DNA of 64,000 bases from Flectonema sp. DT1601 (lineage: Eukaryota > Euglenozoa > Diplonemea > Diplonemida > Diplonemidae). Shown piece after piece: positions 1 to 9,812 of the stretch. Location: NCBI GenBank assembly GCA_964019425.1, contig OZ025840.1:62001-126000 (forward strand). Reading direction: 5' to 3'. Each line of letters opens with the position of its first letter. Within the stretch, counting starts at the first letter, position 1. Made by a program: the position numbers and the translations under genes. The notes below the pieces were generated by a model. It made no database searches. It saw nothing but the letters and a program-made list of their open reading frames with translations, and had not been told where the DNA came from.

Positions 1-963
1 AGGGGGGGAAGGTAAATAAAATAAAACACTAAATTCTCAAAAAATACCACAAAAAAAAAAAAAAAAAAAAAAAAAAAATGTCAAAGGAGTGCGTACGTTA
101 ACAAATCTTGTTTGAAAGGCTCATTTCAAAAGGGAAAGCTCGCCCATCGAAAACAAGACTATCGTAAGAAGATAATAACCAGCTGACCAGTAAAGGTGAT
201 AAATATAATAATGATGGATCCCTTTGAGTGGATCTTTGTGAAGTAGAATCTGAAAAGAATATGCTCCTCCAGCTCTAAATATAAAAAACAACGAATAACA
301 ACACGTTGTGTTGCAAGAGGTCGATCACTTCGAACGGCCGCATAACTATCACCAAAGACGATTGCTACCTGTGGAATCAGGTTTTGTGAAGGGAGGGTTT
401 TTATGGATACCAGTCAAGGTACTTCATAAAACATAATGGTATTAAAAAATAGAACGTACAGCGCTACAGCTACTATACTTTTTTTTAAAGAAATTTTAAA
501 ATAATTAGAACACCAACAGTACGGATGGGGATCTATTGAGATGACTAAAAGAATTCAAGTTCTCAAAAAGAGTGTCTTCTACAACACTTGTTTTGGAACA
601 AGAATTTTCTTTGTTAAAACTAAACCAAAACTGAACAGAGCAGCACGCCATCAAAGAAAGCTGCTGTAAGGTTAAAGAACACTACAATTACAAGGAAACT
701 TCATCACCAGCAACCATCAATCATGAAATTTTCAACAATGTTTGTTGTCGAAACTTCGATAAGGTTTTAGGGGTGAGAAGAAATCCTTCGGTTCGAAAGG
801 AAGAAGGAAACGATATAATTAAACATCAGTCTCAGAAAGAAAACAAAACCAAATAACAAAGACTCAAAGAAGATACTTTGTTACAATAACTTTAGAGATC
901 GTAAGGTATTCCGAATTAGTGTCATCACAACATAGATAACCTCAATGTGTTGGATGACTAACG
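1..963. other. AT-rich stretch without a recognisable gene
   Basis: Contains a run of about 25 A near position 52-78 and no long reading frame on either strand. It lies downstream of the minus-strand gene at 964-1998, so part of it should be that gene's 3' UTR. Nothing else recognised. Confidence 0.5.
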
Positions 964-1998
964 CTAGTGGTTCCTGTAGTTGACAACGTTAACATCGAAA
1001 CCTCTTCTGGGTTTCTGAAGTCTAAACGCCTCAACAGGAGATGAAAAAACGTGTGACTTCGCCCGATGATTGGATGCCAAGATTTGAGGTGGAGGCTGAC
1101 TTTCTATCATTGGCGCTTCAGGTTCTGGTTCAGGACCCGGAAAGAAATTCCCCGCTACGGAAACTTTGAAATCAGAAGTGGGGTGCACTTTCGAAAAGTG
1201 TTCCTCAATAGCCTGCTCTGTAGCAAACGCTCCCTGCTTGCAGACACCGCACATCATGACGAGGGGAACCCATTCTTCTTCCTTTTTGTTAACAAATCCA
1301 CCGCTTTCCAATTCCCACCACTCTGGAAATGAAGAGATTGGTAGAAACAGACTAACAATATCACCATTACTAATATGACTGTGGATCGCGGCATTTAAAG
1401 TTGGTCGTTTTCGAACAGTAAACCTACTTTGGAAAACAGGTAAACAAATTTGGAAGAGTGCAGTTCGGCGACTTGAAAGTTTTTGAGGTTTCGTTTGTGA
1501 TTGATAAGATCGTAATTGTGATTGAGTAATGTCACCTGTCACCTTACCAGGTTCACTTATTGACATCTCTTCTGGTGTAGAGAGTACTTCAGGAGTCAGT
1601 CGATTCCACAGTAGGTTCTCAGGAAAGAAAGGAATCTCAATACTCTTATCTCCTTTTGTTATTAAAACAACAACAGCTCTTTTTCCATAATGTTGTCCAA
1701 CTTCAGTTTGAGTTATTTTTGATGTCGTCACAGAAACATATCCTCCAACTGTACCTCTGCAACCTTCCCATCCATCGACCATTGAGATTCCTACTTTAGT
1801 TCCAATTGGAGGCATTACTCTCTTCCAAAGGAGATCAGAGAATCGTTCTGCGATTACTTTCTTCGTTGAAACATTAATTACGAGAAGTACAACATCTCCA
1901 CGAAGACCGTGTACAGTTCCAGATTCTCCTTTCCATTGTCCGTTAGTAATCTTAACAGTTGTTCCTAACGCAGGTGGATACCGATAGTGAAAAGACAT
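964..1998 (-). CDS. KOW-like repeat protein with a C2H2-like finger
   Basis: A 344-aa protein of unknown role. Two N-terminal segments look like KOW/SH3-type barrels: PPALGTTVKITNGQWKGESG near residue 10 and PPIGTKVGISMVDGWEGC near residue 65, each followed by a hydrophobic strand and a matching LLW(K/N)R motif. This suggests a tandem duplication of one module. Around residue 250 the pattern CGVC-x12-H-x4-H resembles a single C2H2 zinc finger. The tail is rich in P and E. The frame is open further upstream but without ATG; I start at the first ATG (1998), 14 nt after a CCAACAG that looks like a splice acceptor (AG ends at 2013). KOW modules usually bind RNA or ribosomal or transcription partners, so an RNA-linked role is only a guess. 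Confidence 0.6.
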   Translation of the reverse strand: MSFHYRYPPALGTTVKITNGQWKGESGTVHGLRGDVVLLVINVSTKKVIAERFSDLLWKRVMPPIGTKVGISMVDGWEGCRGTVGGYVSVTTSKITQTEVGQHYGKRAVVVLITKGDKSIEIPFFPENLLWNRLTPEVLSTPEEMSISEPGKVTGDITQSQLRSYQSQTKPQKLSSRRTALFQICLPVFQSRFTVRKRPTLNAAIHSHISNGDIVSLFLPISSFPEWWELESGGFVNKKEEEWVPLVMMCGVCKQGAFATEQAIEEHFSKVHPTSDFKVSVAGNFFPGPEPEPEAPMIESQPPPQILASNHRAKSHVFSSPVEAFRLQKPRRGFDVNVVNYRNH

Positions 1999-2643
1999 TT
2001 GTTTAGAGTCACCTGTTGGAACAACATAAACCAATACTGAACTCGATACTTACATAACAAAGTATCTCAACTTCCCGAAGGTACCTATGAGTAGAACAAA
2101 TAGTTCATCGTTTAAGGATACAATCAAAAGACGATTATCGACACAAACAACAACTGCGATAGTTTGATAATACCGTTCGTATCGATACAGTTAGGAAATC
2201 AACCAACTCTCTTAATAAATGCCCCTTTAACAGGAAGCTATCAAGTGGGAAGATAAAATGGACGAAAAATGAAACTGCAGCAAACACAACAGTTAACAAT
2301 AAGCATAGAAAATCCAACAAAATTATTTGCCGCTATTTTTTTTTTTTTTTTTTTTTTGTACCTACAAACCCATTGTTCGGTAGAAAGAGAATTGTGGCAG
2401 CGTAACTACCTATTCCTTTATTAGGATTTTCTACCGGTTGCGCACAAACAAAATAAAAGTGTGAGTTAGTAAGTAAAAAGTGAAGTTTGCCGATTCTTTT
2501 TTCCACTAGTATAGTAAGTGTTCCCAACCTGCAAAGCACCAATACCGGTTCAACTTCGCATTGAATGTGAATGCAGTTGATCTATAAAATGGTATCATTG
2601 CAGATGGATTGAGTTCAACCTAAAACAACATAAAAAATAAAAT
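1999..2643. other. Intergenic region
   Basis: No supported gene. It contains a T-run at 2337-2357 and the putative acceptor (AG at 2013) of the KOW-like gene, which is read leftward. The last nine bases (2635-2643, AAATAAAAT) are the left target-site duplication of the MITE that follows. Confidence 0.4.
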
Positions 2644-2901
2644 GGGAAAACCAATCTAATTCCACGTAAATGTTACCGAAATGTCCGATCTCAACATAAA
2701 AGTTTCCGAAACGGACAGCTCCACACAAAATAGTTCCCGAAATGGACAGAAAAAAAAAAAATCCCCATGACTTTGGGCGACCCCGAAATGCACTAGCAGT
2801 AAGCTATAAAAAAAAAAAAAAAACAGCTGTCCATTTCAGAAACTTTCATGTTGAGATCGGACATTTCAGAAACTTTTTTGTGGAATTATAGAGGTTTTCC
2901 C
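2644..2901. mobile_element. MITE, Mutator-like (copy 1)
   Basis: A 258-bp non-coding element. Both ends are inverted copies of a sequence beginning GGGAAAACC, followed by AATTCCAC and a GTTTCTGAAATGGACAG-type motif; the right arm is about 80 bp. It is flanked by an exact 9-bp direct repeat AAATAAAAT (2635-2643 and 2902-2910). A 9-bp target duplication with TIRs starting in G fits Mutator-like elements. The left arm repeats the GTT-CCGAAA-GGACAG motif twice, and A-runs separate arms and core. No transposase is present, so it is a non-autonomous element. Family assignment rests only on TSD length and TIR form. Confidence 0.75.
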
Positions 2902-2910
2902 AAATAAAAT

Positions 2911-3221
2911 TATAAGATTTATAACCATAAAAAAAAAAAATAAAAAAAAATAAGTTTTATTGCTTGGAAATAGTAGTGATGATTTTAACAATTGTTGTTC
3001 CGAAAATCCACAAAAACAAGAAAAGCCCATTTACACACCACCACAGGATGGTTGACGAACACCCTCACTCCACGTTTTTTTAGTCGGCAAATGCGAACAG
3101 AGTAGTCCACAGGCTGCTGTTAACTTTTAGTTTCTATTTGTATAGTAAGCCTGAGCTGAGTGTTCGATACAGACAATCAGACGATAATAAAACGCTTTTG
3201 TGAAAAGAGTCTTTATTGCAG

Positions 3222-3252
<31 letters not shown>

Positions 3253-3487
3253 GAAAAAAACAAAAGAGAAGAAAAATCTGTTGCTCTCACTCTGGAAGCT
3301 CACATTCCATTCTATCATTGTTTAGATCGAGTGTTCGGTTGAAAACGACGTTGTCAAAAAAAAAAAAAAAAAAAACCGAAAACAGAAACAGAAACAAGAG
3401 ATTCAGATACGAAAAAAACAAAAAAAAAAAAAAAAAAAGAGAGACGCTATCTGTAATGATATCACAGTGACATTAGTTCTGCTGACA
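2911..3487. other. Homopolymer-rich intergenic region
   Basis: Several long A-runs (for example 3221-3248, 3356-3376 and 3420-3438) and no supported gene. It lies directly downstream of the minus-strand two-pore channel gene. Confidence 0.4.
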
Positions 3488-6400
3488 TTAGACAATAACG
3501 TGTTCGAATCCTTTTTGCTGTAGGAATATCCTCTCTAAAGCCAATCTAACTTTATGAGAATAGTTGCTGTACGAAACTCTAAACGTAGGTCTGGAACCAT
3601 CAGGATCAGGAGGAAGACCAAGTCGATAATAAGCGTCTCCGTCATCGGGTGTCAGTTTGTTTAATTTATTGATACGAACTGCGAGGGGGTTCTTCTCAAT
3701 GTTTATAGCTTTTTGTTTATTAATCTCCCACTGTGAACCCCAGACCTCGACAACTAAAGCCGTGACAATGTTCATAATAAGCAAAACAGAAATCAACCAA
3801 AAACTTATAAAATAAACCAAAACCCAATTTCCAGACGCGGCCCTATATCCGTCAACGATTACAAACCAATTATTGACGACCATCAAACACCACAGTGTCA
3901 CGCAAGCTTGGTAGAAAGACTCAAAATTTAAAGCATAATAATTACTGTTACTGTATTCTGTTCCAGGAGGTGGAACTACTCCCTTGAAAACAAGCATACC
4001 AAGACACGCAAAGTAGTAATAAACGATTAAAAGAGCTGCAATGTATGAGGCGAATATCGGAAGGATATTTGAGAACGTCTTCATGATATATCTAAACGAT
4101 CTGTTTTCACTTACTATTCGAATTGATCGAAGTAACCTTCCCAATAAAACGATCATTATCAAGTCCGGTGTTTGATCGTTGCTGTTTATGTCTTGGCTGT
4201 GGATTTCTGTTACCATAAAACAGGCTCGTTGAACTCCGTAAATAGAAGCCAACACTCCGAATGTAATATAAATTGATGTGTTGATCACCGTGACTACAAA
4301 GTCAAAACGATTCCATTTTTTTGACCAATACTGTGTCCAACCGAATGACAGGATTTTAAGACCCGCCTCGATGTCAAAAATAGTTCCTATCACCATCTCA
4401 ACATACATAAACGTAAACCACGTGTCAGATAAATCCCCATCAGGTGTTACCTTCATCCTTGCGATGTATTCAAAATGAATAGTCATAAAACAACATGACA
4501 TAAATATTAACATGTCGACAATCCGATCTAACCATTTTGATCTTCCAAATTTCAAAATTGACTGCACTGCTCTACTTGAAAATACCTTTAAAGGCAGTAC
4601 TCTTTCTATGAATAATCTGCTGTCTTTTATAACAGTTACTTTTAGTTGAAGCATTTGATAGAAGGCTCTGAACTGTTTCATGTCCAGAGAACCAGATTCA
4701 TTCAAATCCATCGCGTGGAATAGAATTCGAAGCATCTTATCGTGACTGTTGGCACGTTCCACAAATGTAATTTGATGACGAGAAGCAGAGTACACAATCC
4801 CGTTATGAAATACTATTTCATAGATTTTCTGATCATCGGGAAGGTCAGGGTCAGGTACTGATTTTACTACTCCCGTTGTTCCCTTTAGAATTATTTGATT
4901 CTCCAGAGGAATAGTTTCTCGTAATCCAACAATTGAGTTGATATTTATTTCAGGTATTTCAGCTTCTAATCTATTCGGAAACAATTCATCATAAATAAGA
5001 GTAAAAACATAAAGATCAACCTCAGTACCCGTACGTTGACGTTGCCTTGATGATTGAGGTGATGCTGCTGCTGTAGAGGGTTCACTCAATTCAGGAGTAT
5101 GGAATACTGTTTTTCTACGAGGTCGAGGTATTGAACTCGACTCAAGCAATCTATCAGTTGCCTTAGCTGCTTTGAAAGAAAGAAGCAACTGCTGCATTCG
5201 TTGAGCGTTCGCAGCGCTACTCAAATCAGTCAACTGATGGTTTTCTAACATCGTCGTATCAATAATAGAACGAGACATGCTATTCACTCGCTCTCTACCC
5301 AGTTCTGTCATTCCAGGTTTGTGTCCATGATCAACTACTTCTTGAGTTAAACTACACAACCTTCTATTAAATTCATCGTAGCCTTCATCAATGTATTGAG
5401 TCAAACAGTAATAAGCTCTTCCTAACATTCTCTGACGAAAAGAGTATTTCAATAAAACTTCTTTTCGAAGATGCTCTTTGTAGACGTTGTAAACGACAGC
5501 AAAAGCAACAGACAACAAGAAGTATAATCCAACAAGAAAGAACGCAATGAAGAAACAAGGAGAAGCATGCCACGAGACTGCATTCCAACTGAAATCAAAA
5601 GGAGTGGTGTCGTTCTCACGAACTTTCCATGTCGTTTTTGTTATATGAAAACCAGTTGAGTTTTCGTAAAAAGGACCATCCGTATCAACAATAACTTCAT
5701 AAGGCTGTGCATAACTCTGAATCATCACGTCTGGAAAATTTGCCGTCGTTAACGTGACCAACAGTTGATAAAGAGCCCAAGGACTGCTTTTAAAGTAATC
5801 ATTTCTCTTATGAAACAACATAAATCCATAAATTCCAAATATACACAAAAAGATAAACAAAAACATAATGACAGGAACCAATGCAACAGCTGTCTTTATA
5901 ACACTCGGAATGGTCTCTCGTAATCCAGAGAAGTGAAGCACTGTGTAGATCGGTCGAATATAAAATCTAAGAAAGAATTTATTATTATTAGAAGCAGCTG
6001 ACACGATGGGTGCTCCATTAAAAAACAACGGAACGAACACCATGTCAATAAAATACACAACCGTACAGGATAGTAGAGCAACACATTGTTTGTTTTTAAA
6101 ATATTGTTTCCCTCCTAAGAACTTGTACTGAAGCAGACACTGACAACTAAACACCGTAAAACACCAAAGCTCAAGAACAATCAAATCCGGTCGTACCTCA
6201 TTGGTAAATTTCTTACCATCAGCCGCAGACAAGTCAGTCTGTGAAAGAGCCAATAAAATATTAACCATAACCGTCAGGGTCAGCAGTCTTGCGACCCATT
6301 TGTTTCTATAAAACTTATAAAGTTTTATTTTTGAATCTAAGACTGGATAGTGATGTCCTAAAAGGCAATCAGTAACGTATAAGGCAGCCTTTTGAACATG

Positions 6401-6784
6401 AATGTACGTATTGATGTCAGCTGTTTCCTTCTCAATGTAATGAAGTGCCTCCAGTTGATCATCACCAACGGGAACTCCACTGTCGAGATCGTAGTGTAGT
6501 TGTTCAAGTTGTTGAAGAAGGAAAGCATCTGTCGTGTCTCTGTCGTCGTGCCAGACGACATCATCTTCAGGTGCTATAAAAGGATCATTTTCCGTTGCGT
6601 TATTTTCATCGTCTTCATCAAATAAAGGCCCAAAATTTATAAGTTGCGCGCTCGGGGTCGAAAAACTCCCATCTTTTTGCCGTTCTGGCAATCTAATGGA
6701 AGTCGCCCGATCAACGCTTCCATGTGGTGACCCTTGTAAGCTATCACTAATGAGAAAAGACGTTCCATCTGTGTTGATAGACAT
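3488..6784 (-). CDS. Two-pore cation channel (TPC family) with EF-hand-like linker
   Basis: A 1098-aa endolysosomal or vacuolar voltage-gated cation channel. Two six-helix ion-transport domains are visible. Domain I (about residues 165-450) has pore sequence TLTTANFPDVM, and domain II (about 750-1030) has pore sequence LMVVNNWFVIV; the TAN-PDVM and VNNW words are the TPC filter signatures. Domain II S4 carries regularly spaced arginines (LLGRLLRSIRIV). Between the domains, DLNESGSLDMKQF near residue 700 is an EF-hand-like loop, as in plant TPC1. The N-terminal 150 residues are acidic and the inter-domain linker is long and serine-rich. Start: the frame extends to a GTG, but the first ATG is at 6784, two nt after CTCACAG (AG ends at 6787), preceded by a pyrimidine-rich stretch. 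Family assignment is firm; gating ion and ligand cannot be read. Confidence 0.92.
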   Translation of the reverse strand: MSINTDGTSFLISDSLQGSPHGSVDRATSIRLPERQKDGSFSTPSAQLINFGPLFDEDDENNATENDPFIAPEDDVVWHDDRDTTDAFLLQQLEQLHYDLDSGVPVGDDQLEALHYIEKETADINTYIHVQKAALYVTDCLLGHHYPVLDSKIKLYKFYRNKWVARLLTLTVMVNILLALSQTDLSAADGKKFTNEVRPDLIVLELWCFTVFSCQCLLQYKFLGGKQYFKNKQCVALLSCTVVYFIDMVFVPLFFNGAPIVSAASNNNKFFLRFYIRPIYTVLHFSGLRETIPSVIKTAVALVPVIMFLFIFLCIFGIYGFMLFHKRNDYFKSSPWALYQLLVTLTTANFPDVMIQSYAQPYEVIVDTDGPFYENSTGFHITKTTWKVRENDTTPFDFSWNAVSWHASPCFFIAFFLVGLYFLLSVAFAVVYNVYKEHLRKEVLLKYSFRQRMLGRAYYCLTQYIDEGYDEFNRRLCSLTQEVVDHGHKPGMTELGRERVNSMSRSIIDTTMLENHQLTDLSSAANAQRMQQLLLSFKAAKATDRLLESSSIPRPRRKTVFHTPELSEPSTAAASPQSSRQRQRTGTEVDLYVFTLIYDELFPNRLEAEIPEININSIVGLRETIPLENQIILKGTTGVVKSVPDPDLPDDQKIYEIVFHNGIVYSASRHQITFVERANSHDKMLRILFHAMDLNESGSLDMKQFRAFYQMLQLKVTVIKDSRLFIERVLPLKVFSSRAVQSILKFGRSKWLDRIVDMLIFMSCCFMTIHFEYIARMKVTPDGDLSDTWFTFMYVEMVIGTIFDIEAGLKILSFGWTQYWSKKWNRFDFVVTVINTSIYITFGVLASIYGVQRACFMVTEIHSQDINSNDQTPDLIMIVLLGRLLRSIRIVSENRSFRYIMKTFSNILPIFASYIAALLIVYYYFACLGMLVFKGVVPPPGTEYSNSNYYALNFESFYQACVTLWCLMVVNNWFVIVDGYRAASGNWVLVYFISFWLISVLLIMNIVTALVVEVWGSQWEINKQKAINIEKNPLAVRINKLNKLTPDDGDAYYRLGLPPDPDGSRPTFRVSYSNYSHKVRLALERIFLQQKGFEHVIV

Positions 6785-6912
6785 CACTGTGAGAAAGAGA
6801 GAGGATGATAATATTTTATAACTTTCTGTAGATTTCCATTGTAATCATCTGGTTGGGATGGATACTAATCAGTTCAATTGAAACTAATAATTATTTTAAA
6901 TAAAACGAAAGA

Positions 6913-7058
6913 GGGCTTTTTATATTATTACCAGTATTGGGGATTTTTTGGGTTCCAAGGAAATTGGGGGCTACGCTACCGTGGGCTTTTTTAAATTATT
7001 ACCAGTATTGGGGATTTTTTGGGTTCCAAGGAAAATGGGGGCTGCCGTGGGCTTTTTT
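6913..7058. repeat. Short tandem repeat, 66-70 bp period
   Basis: The word GGGCTTTTT followed by ATTATTACCAGTATTGGGG and TTTTTTGGGTTCCAAGG occurs at 6913 and again at 6983, with a third partial start at 7049. The first copy has a few extra bases (CTACG). The repeat lies upstream of the channel gene start. No coding potential. Confidence 0.75.
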
Positions 7059-7296
7059 ATGTTTTTCAGTAAATAATAACGGAGGTGACTTGGTTGTTAA
7101 ATAAGGTTGTTGAGAAAGCTAAAAATGGGTAACTTGCAATAAGCCCCATACCCGCAAAACTGCAACACTATAACCTAGCCATCGCAAAGGGAAAACAAGT
7201 TTAAATAGGAAAAACAAAAACAAAATAACTTTGCGCGAGCGAAGCGAGCCTGGACGGGTATCTCTAGTGCGGGTTTGCGGGTTTGCGGGCAATTAA

Positions 7297-7412
7297 GGCT
7301 TGCACAATCTTTAGCTGGTGCCATCTTTGCAACGCATTCATAAGAAGAACCAGTACTGCCCTGCAACAACTCACAGACAGTTCCAGGAAGGAAATTCAGG
7401 CTTGCACAATCT
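7297..7412. repeat. Direct repeat GGCTTGCACAATCT
   Basis: Fourteen bases plus TAGC are repeated at 7297 and 7399, 102 bp apart, beside a G-rich stretch with three GCGGGTTT-like words (7268-7290). They lie next to the RHS/Crinkler-like fossil and may mark its 3' flank. The region 7059-7447 holds no supported gene. Confidence 0.5.
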
Positions 7413-7447
7413 GTAGCATATTGAAATTTTACATAGCCAATTTTGCT

Positions 7448-8473
7448 TTAATTTGAACCAGAAGAACTTGAGACACTTGATTCATCAGCATCGGAAGTAT
7501 CAAATACAAATCCTTCTATTGCTGGCTCGGGCCATCCAATTGTAGAAGTAGCTCTCTTGTGAAGCTTGGTGGAAGCATTAATGGGGGATGGGATCTTGAA
7601 GTTTTCATTCTTGTAAGGGACTACATACACAATAACAATATTACTTAACTTCGATGCGTCAATGTCTTTGAGGAGCGTAAGGATTTCTTTGTTACTGAAT
7701 GAGAGTTCCTTGTGTGAGCATGAAATGGTAGTTTGGAGCATGTAAAGCGTCATTTTACTTTTACCATTTGCATTCAGCACAAAGATGTCCAATCCGTGAA
7801 AATTCTGATTCCATGGTTTGTACAGTCGATCTTTTGCTGTGGGGTTGCTGCCAGCTTTGTATGCTAAGTAGCCCTCCTTGACCTTGATGGTTACTTTATT
7901 TGAAGGCACCTTTTCACCCTTTCCAACAACTTTCAGAAGACTTCGAATTTCGTTATCCATGCTTCGTTCAAGATGGAACAAACACGCCTTAACCCTTTCT
8001 CATCAATAGCTCTCTCGCTCAGGTCGATAACACCTTTTTTCATCTTGGCTTTTTTCATGGCTTCCAACAACTTCTTCATGTTATCACAGTCATTCACCGA
8101 GCCTTTATCATTTGTGGGCGTTGATGATCTGCGATACAACACATCGAGCCTTTCGTTTTCTTTGGCGATGTCAGCTTCGCATTCTTCCAGGAGGTACTTC
8201 TTTTCTCCACTTGGTATCCCCGCGAAACCAACCTTGCCAAATTTGATGTTTTTTTTCTTTTCTTTCAGCTTTTCAACCTCATCTCTCAACTTCTTTTCTT
8301 TCCCCTCCTGGTCTGATTCAGGTTTCAATCTCTTCATGGAAGTGTCGGTGCTACTACTACTAGGGTGTCGTTTATTTTTTGGTGTCTTCCCAACTGTTTG
8401 TCTCTTCGATTCCCGCTTTAGAGCCGCTATTATCCACCGGTTTATTCACCTTCTTCCTTTTTCCGGACATTGT
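7448..8473 (-). pseudogene. RHS/Crinkler-like gene, broken or incomplete
   Basis: Fossil of a gene related to the C-terminal part of RHS (kinetoplastid) and Crinkler-type proteins. The upstream part encodes a lysine/glutamate-rich, coiled-coil-like segment. The downstream part (7448 to about 7980) encodes about 177 aa with the pattern FHGLDIFVLN followed by a conserved hydrophobic strand and LQTTIS, then VIVYVVP; this arrangement is typical of the restriction-endonuclease-like fold at the end of these proteins. No P-loop NTPase domain, normally central in the family, is seen. It looks broken, with about one or two interruptions and an internal loss. Acidic serine-rich C-terminus. It lies immediately next to a displaced rDNA piece in the same orientation. 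Family call is from motif layout only. Confidence 0.5.
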
Positions 8474-8655
8474 TTCTGTTTCTGTGCTGGGGAAAATAAG
8501 AAAATGGAAAATTAACATAAGCACACTTGCAATCTCATTTTATTTTATTTACATGATATACCATTATATCTTTCAGTGATGCCACAGTTTACTTCTTGAA
8601 AGTATCACACTACTCCTCCTTTTGGCATTTTATTTTAAAAAGGAACCATTGTTTT

Positions 8656-8806
8656 TCGTTCCTGGCGTCAGGCAATGCAACTATCCAGGATTGACTGCCG
8701 CAAGTGCGTTCGACGACCTGATGAGTCTCATGCTTCTGCAATTCCCATTGAATATCGCGTCTAGCTGCGGTCTTCATCGATCCCAGAGCCAAGACATCCA
8801 CCGGTA
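8656..8806 (-). rRNA. 5.8S rRNA (isolated copy)
   Basis: Read on the minus strand it contains GGATGTCTTGGCTC, GATCGATGAAGACCGCAGC, GGGAATTGCAGAA and GTCGAACGCA in the right order and spacing for 5.8S rRNA. The 5' end is near 8806 and the 3' end is uncertain within about 10 nt. It follows the 18S 3' end and a spacer of about 147 nt, as in a normal rDNA unit, but no 28S sequence follows. Probably a displaced, possibly non-functional copy. Confidence 0.85.
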
Positions 8807-8953
8807 AGTGCTATTGTTGTCACCCCACTACGCGCGGTAGATGGGGGACCGCAAAACAGTTTTACCTGCTCTTGGGATTTTTTCCAGAAAAAATAATATC
8901 GGTCCTCTTAGCCAGCCAACCAGGGCCAGCTGACTAACAGAATTCGACTTTGG
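8807..8953 (-). other. ITS1 spacer
   Basis: The 147-nt interval between the 18S 3' end and the 5.8S 5' end, in the expected place for internal transcribed spacer 1. It is defined only by its neighbours. Confidence 0.7.
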
Positions 8954-9350
8954 TAATGATCCTGCTGCAGGTTCACCTACAGCAACCTTGTTACGACTTT
9001 TGCTTCCTCTAGCTGAGAAATATTGCTGGGATTCGAAACGCTCCAAGCGGTTGCCCGCAGAGAGCTCTCTCCCCCCAGCTCTATCCCACAGCCAATCGGT
9101 AGCAACGACGGGCGGTGTGTACAAATGGCAGGGACGTAATCAGTGCAAGCTGATGACTTGCGCCTACTAGGCATTCCTCATTCAAGGAGAATAATTGCAA
9201 TCATCGATCCTCATCACGACGCAAGTTAAAAAGGTTTCCCATCTTCTTCAAGATAGGTTGGCGGATGCCAATCAGACTCGTTTAATGCGTCAGTGTAGTG
9301 CGCGTGCAGCCTAGGACATTTAGGAGCATCACAGACCTGCTATTGGATCG
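8954..9350 (-). rRNA. 18S rRNA, 3' fragment
   Basis: On the minus strand it matches the last roughly 400 nt of small-subunit rRNA: GTGATGCTCCTAAATGTCC, GGCTGCACGCGC, TTGTACACACCGCCCGTCG, AAAAGTCGTAACAAGG and the terminal GGATCATTA near 8954. The 3' end helix GCTGTAGGTGAACCTGCAGC and the words CATTTGTACACACC and GAGGAAGCAAAAG resemble Euglenozoa more than animals or fungi. Recognisable identity fades beyond about 9350; the next 90 bp could be a divergent variable helix or foreign sequence. The 5' three-quarters of 18S is absent, so this is a truncated piece. Confidence 0.88.
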
Positions 9351-9812
9351 CTCTTACGGGGGATTTGATACGATATGAACGGATATATCTGTTGATAAAT
9401 CCGAAGTATCAAGAAACTGGAATAAAGTCCTGATGGAGGCCTAGGGGGGGAAGACTGTTTGATTAATATAAACCTCTGTATTGTATCAGAACTCAACAAT
9501 AAAATTAAAAAACTCATGACACAGTGACTAAAATGTTAATACAGGCTAACACTCTGCAATTGACGTACATGCTCTACATTATAATCAATGTTTCTAACTT
9601 ATCTGCATACATGTCTCTTTTTCCGTGTTGTCATTCAGTGCAGTACGGAATCGAGTTATTCAATCGTGAGCCCTGGGAAACCAAAACCAAACAGAATCAC
9701 TGACTTGTGTGTAAATGTAAACTCAATAAAAAGATCCGAAAGGACCAGAAGTCAATAACAAATAGAAGAGGAGGTAGGAGGAGGTAACTACGAATATTAC
9801 TTTGGAAGGAAT
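9351..9812. other. Region between rDNA piece and basic protein gene
   Basis: No supported gene. The first 90 bp may be a divergent 18S helix. At about 9455, on the minus strand, TTAATCAAACAG resembles the cis-intron acceptors of this genome and could serve a further exon of the gene at 9813-10325. Confidence 0.3.

Noticed and set aside
3127-3470. Lysine- or phenylalanine-rich frames here and at 14759-15534, 34352-34660, 37809-38291 and 42128-42839
   Set aside because: They are translations of A- or T-runs.
3488-6787. Voltage-gated sodium or calcium channel instead of a TPC
   Set aside because: Only two six-helix domains are present and the pore words TAN-PDVM and VNNW are those of TPCs.
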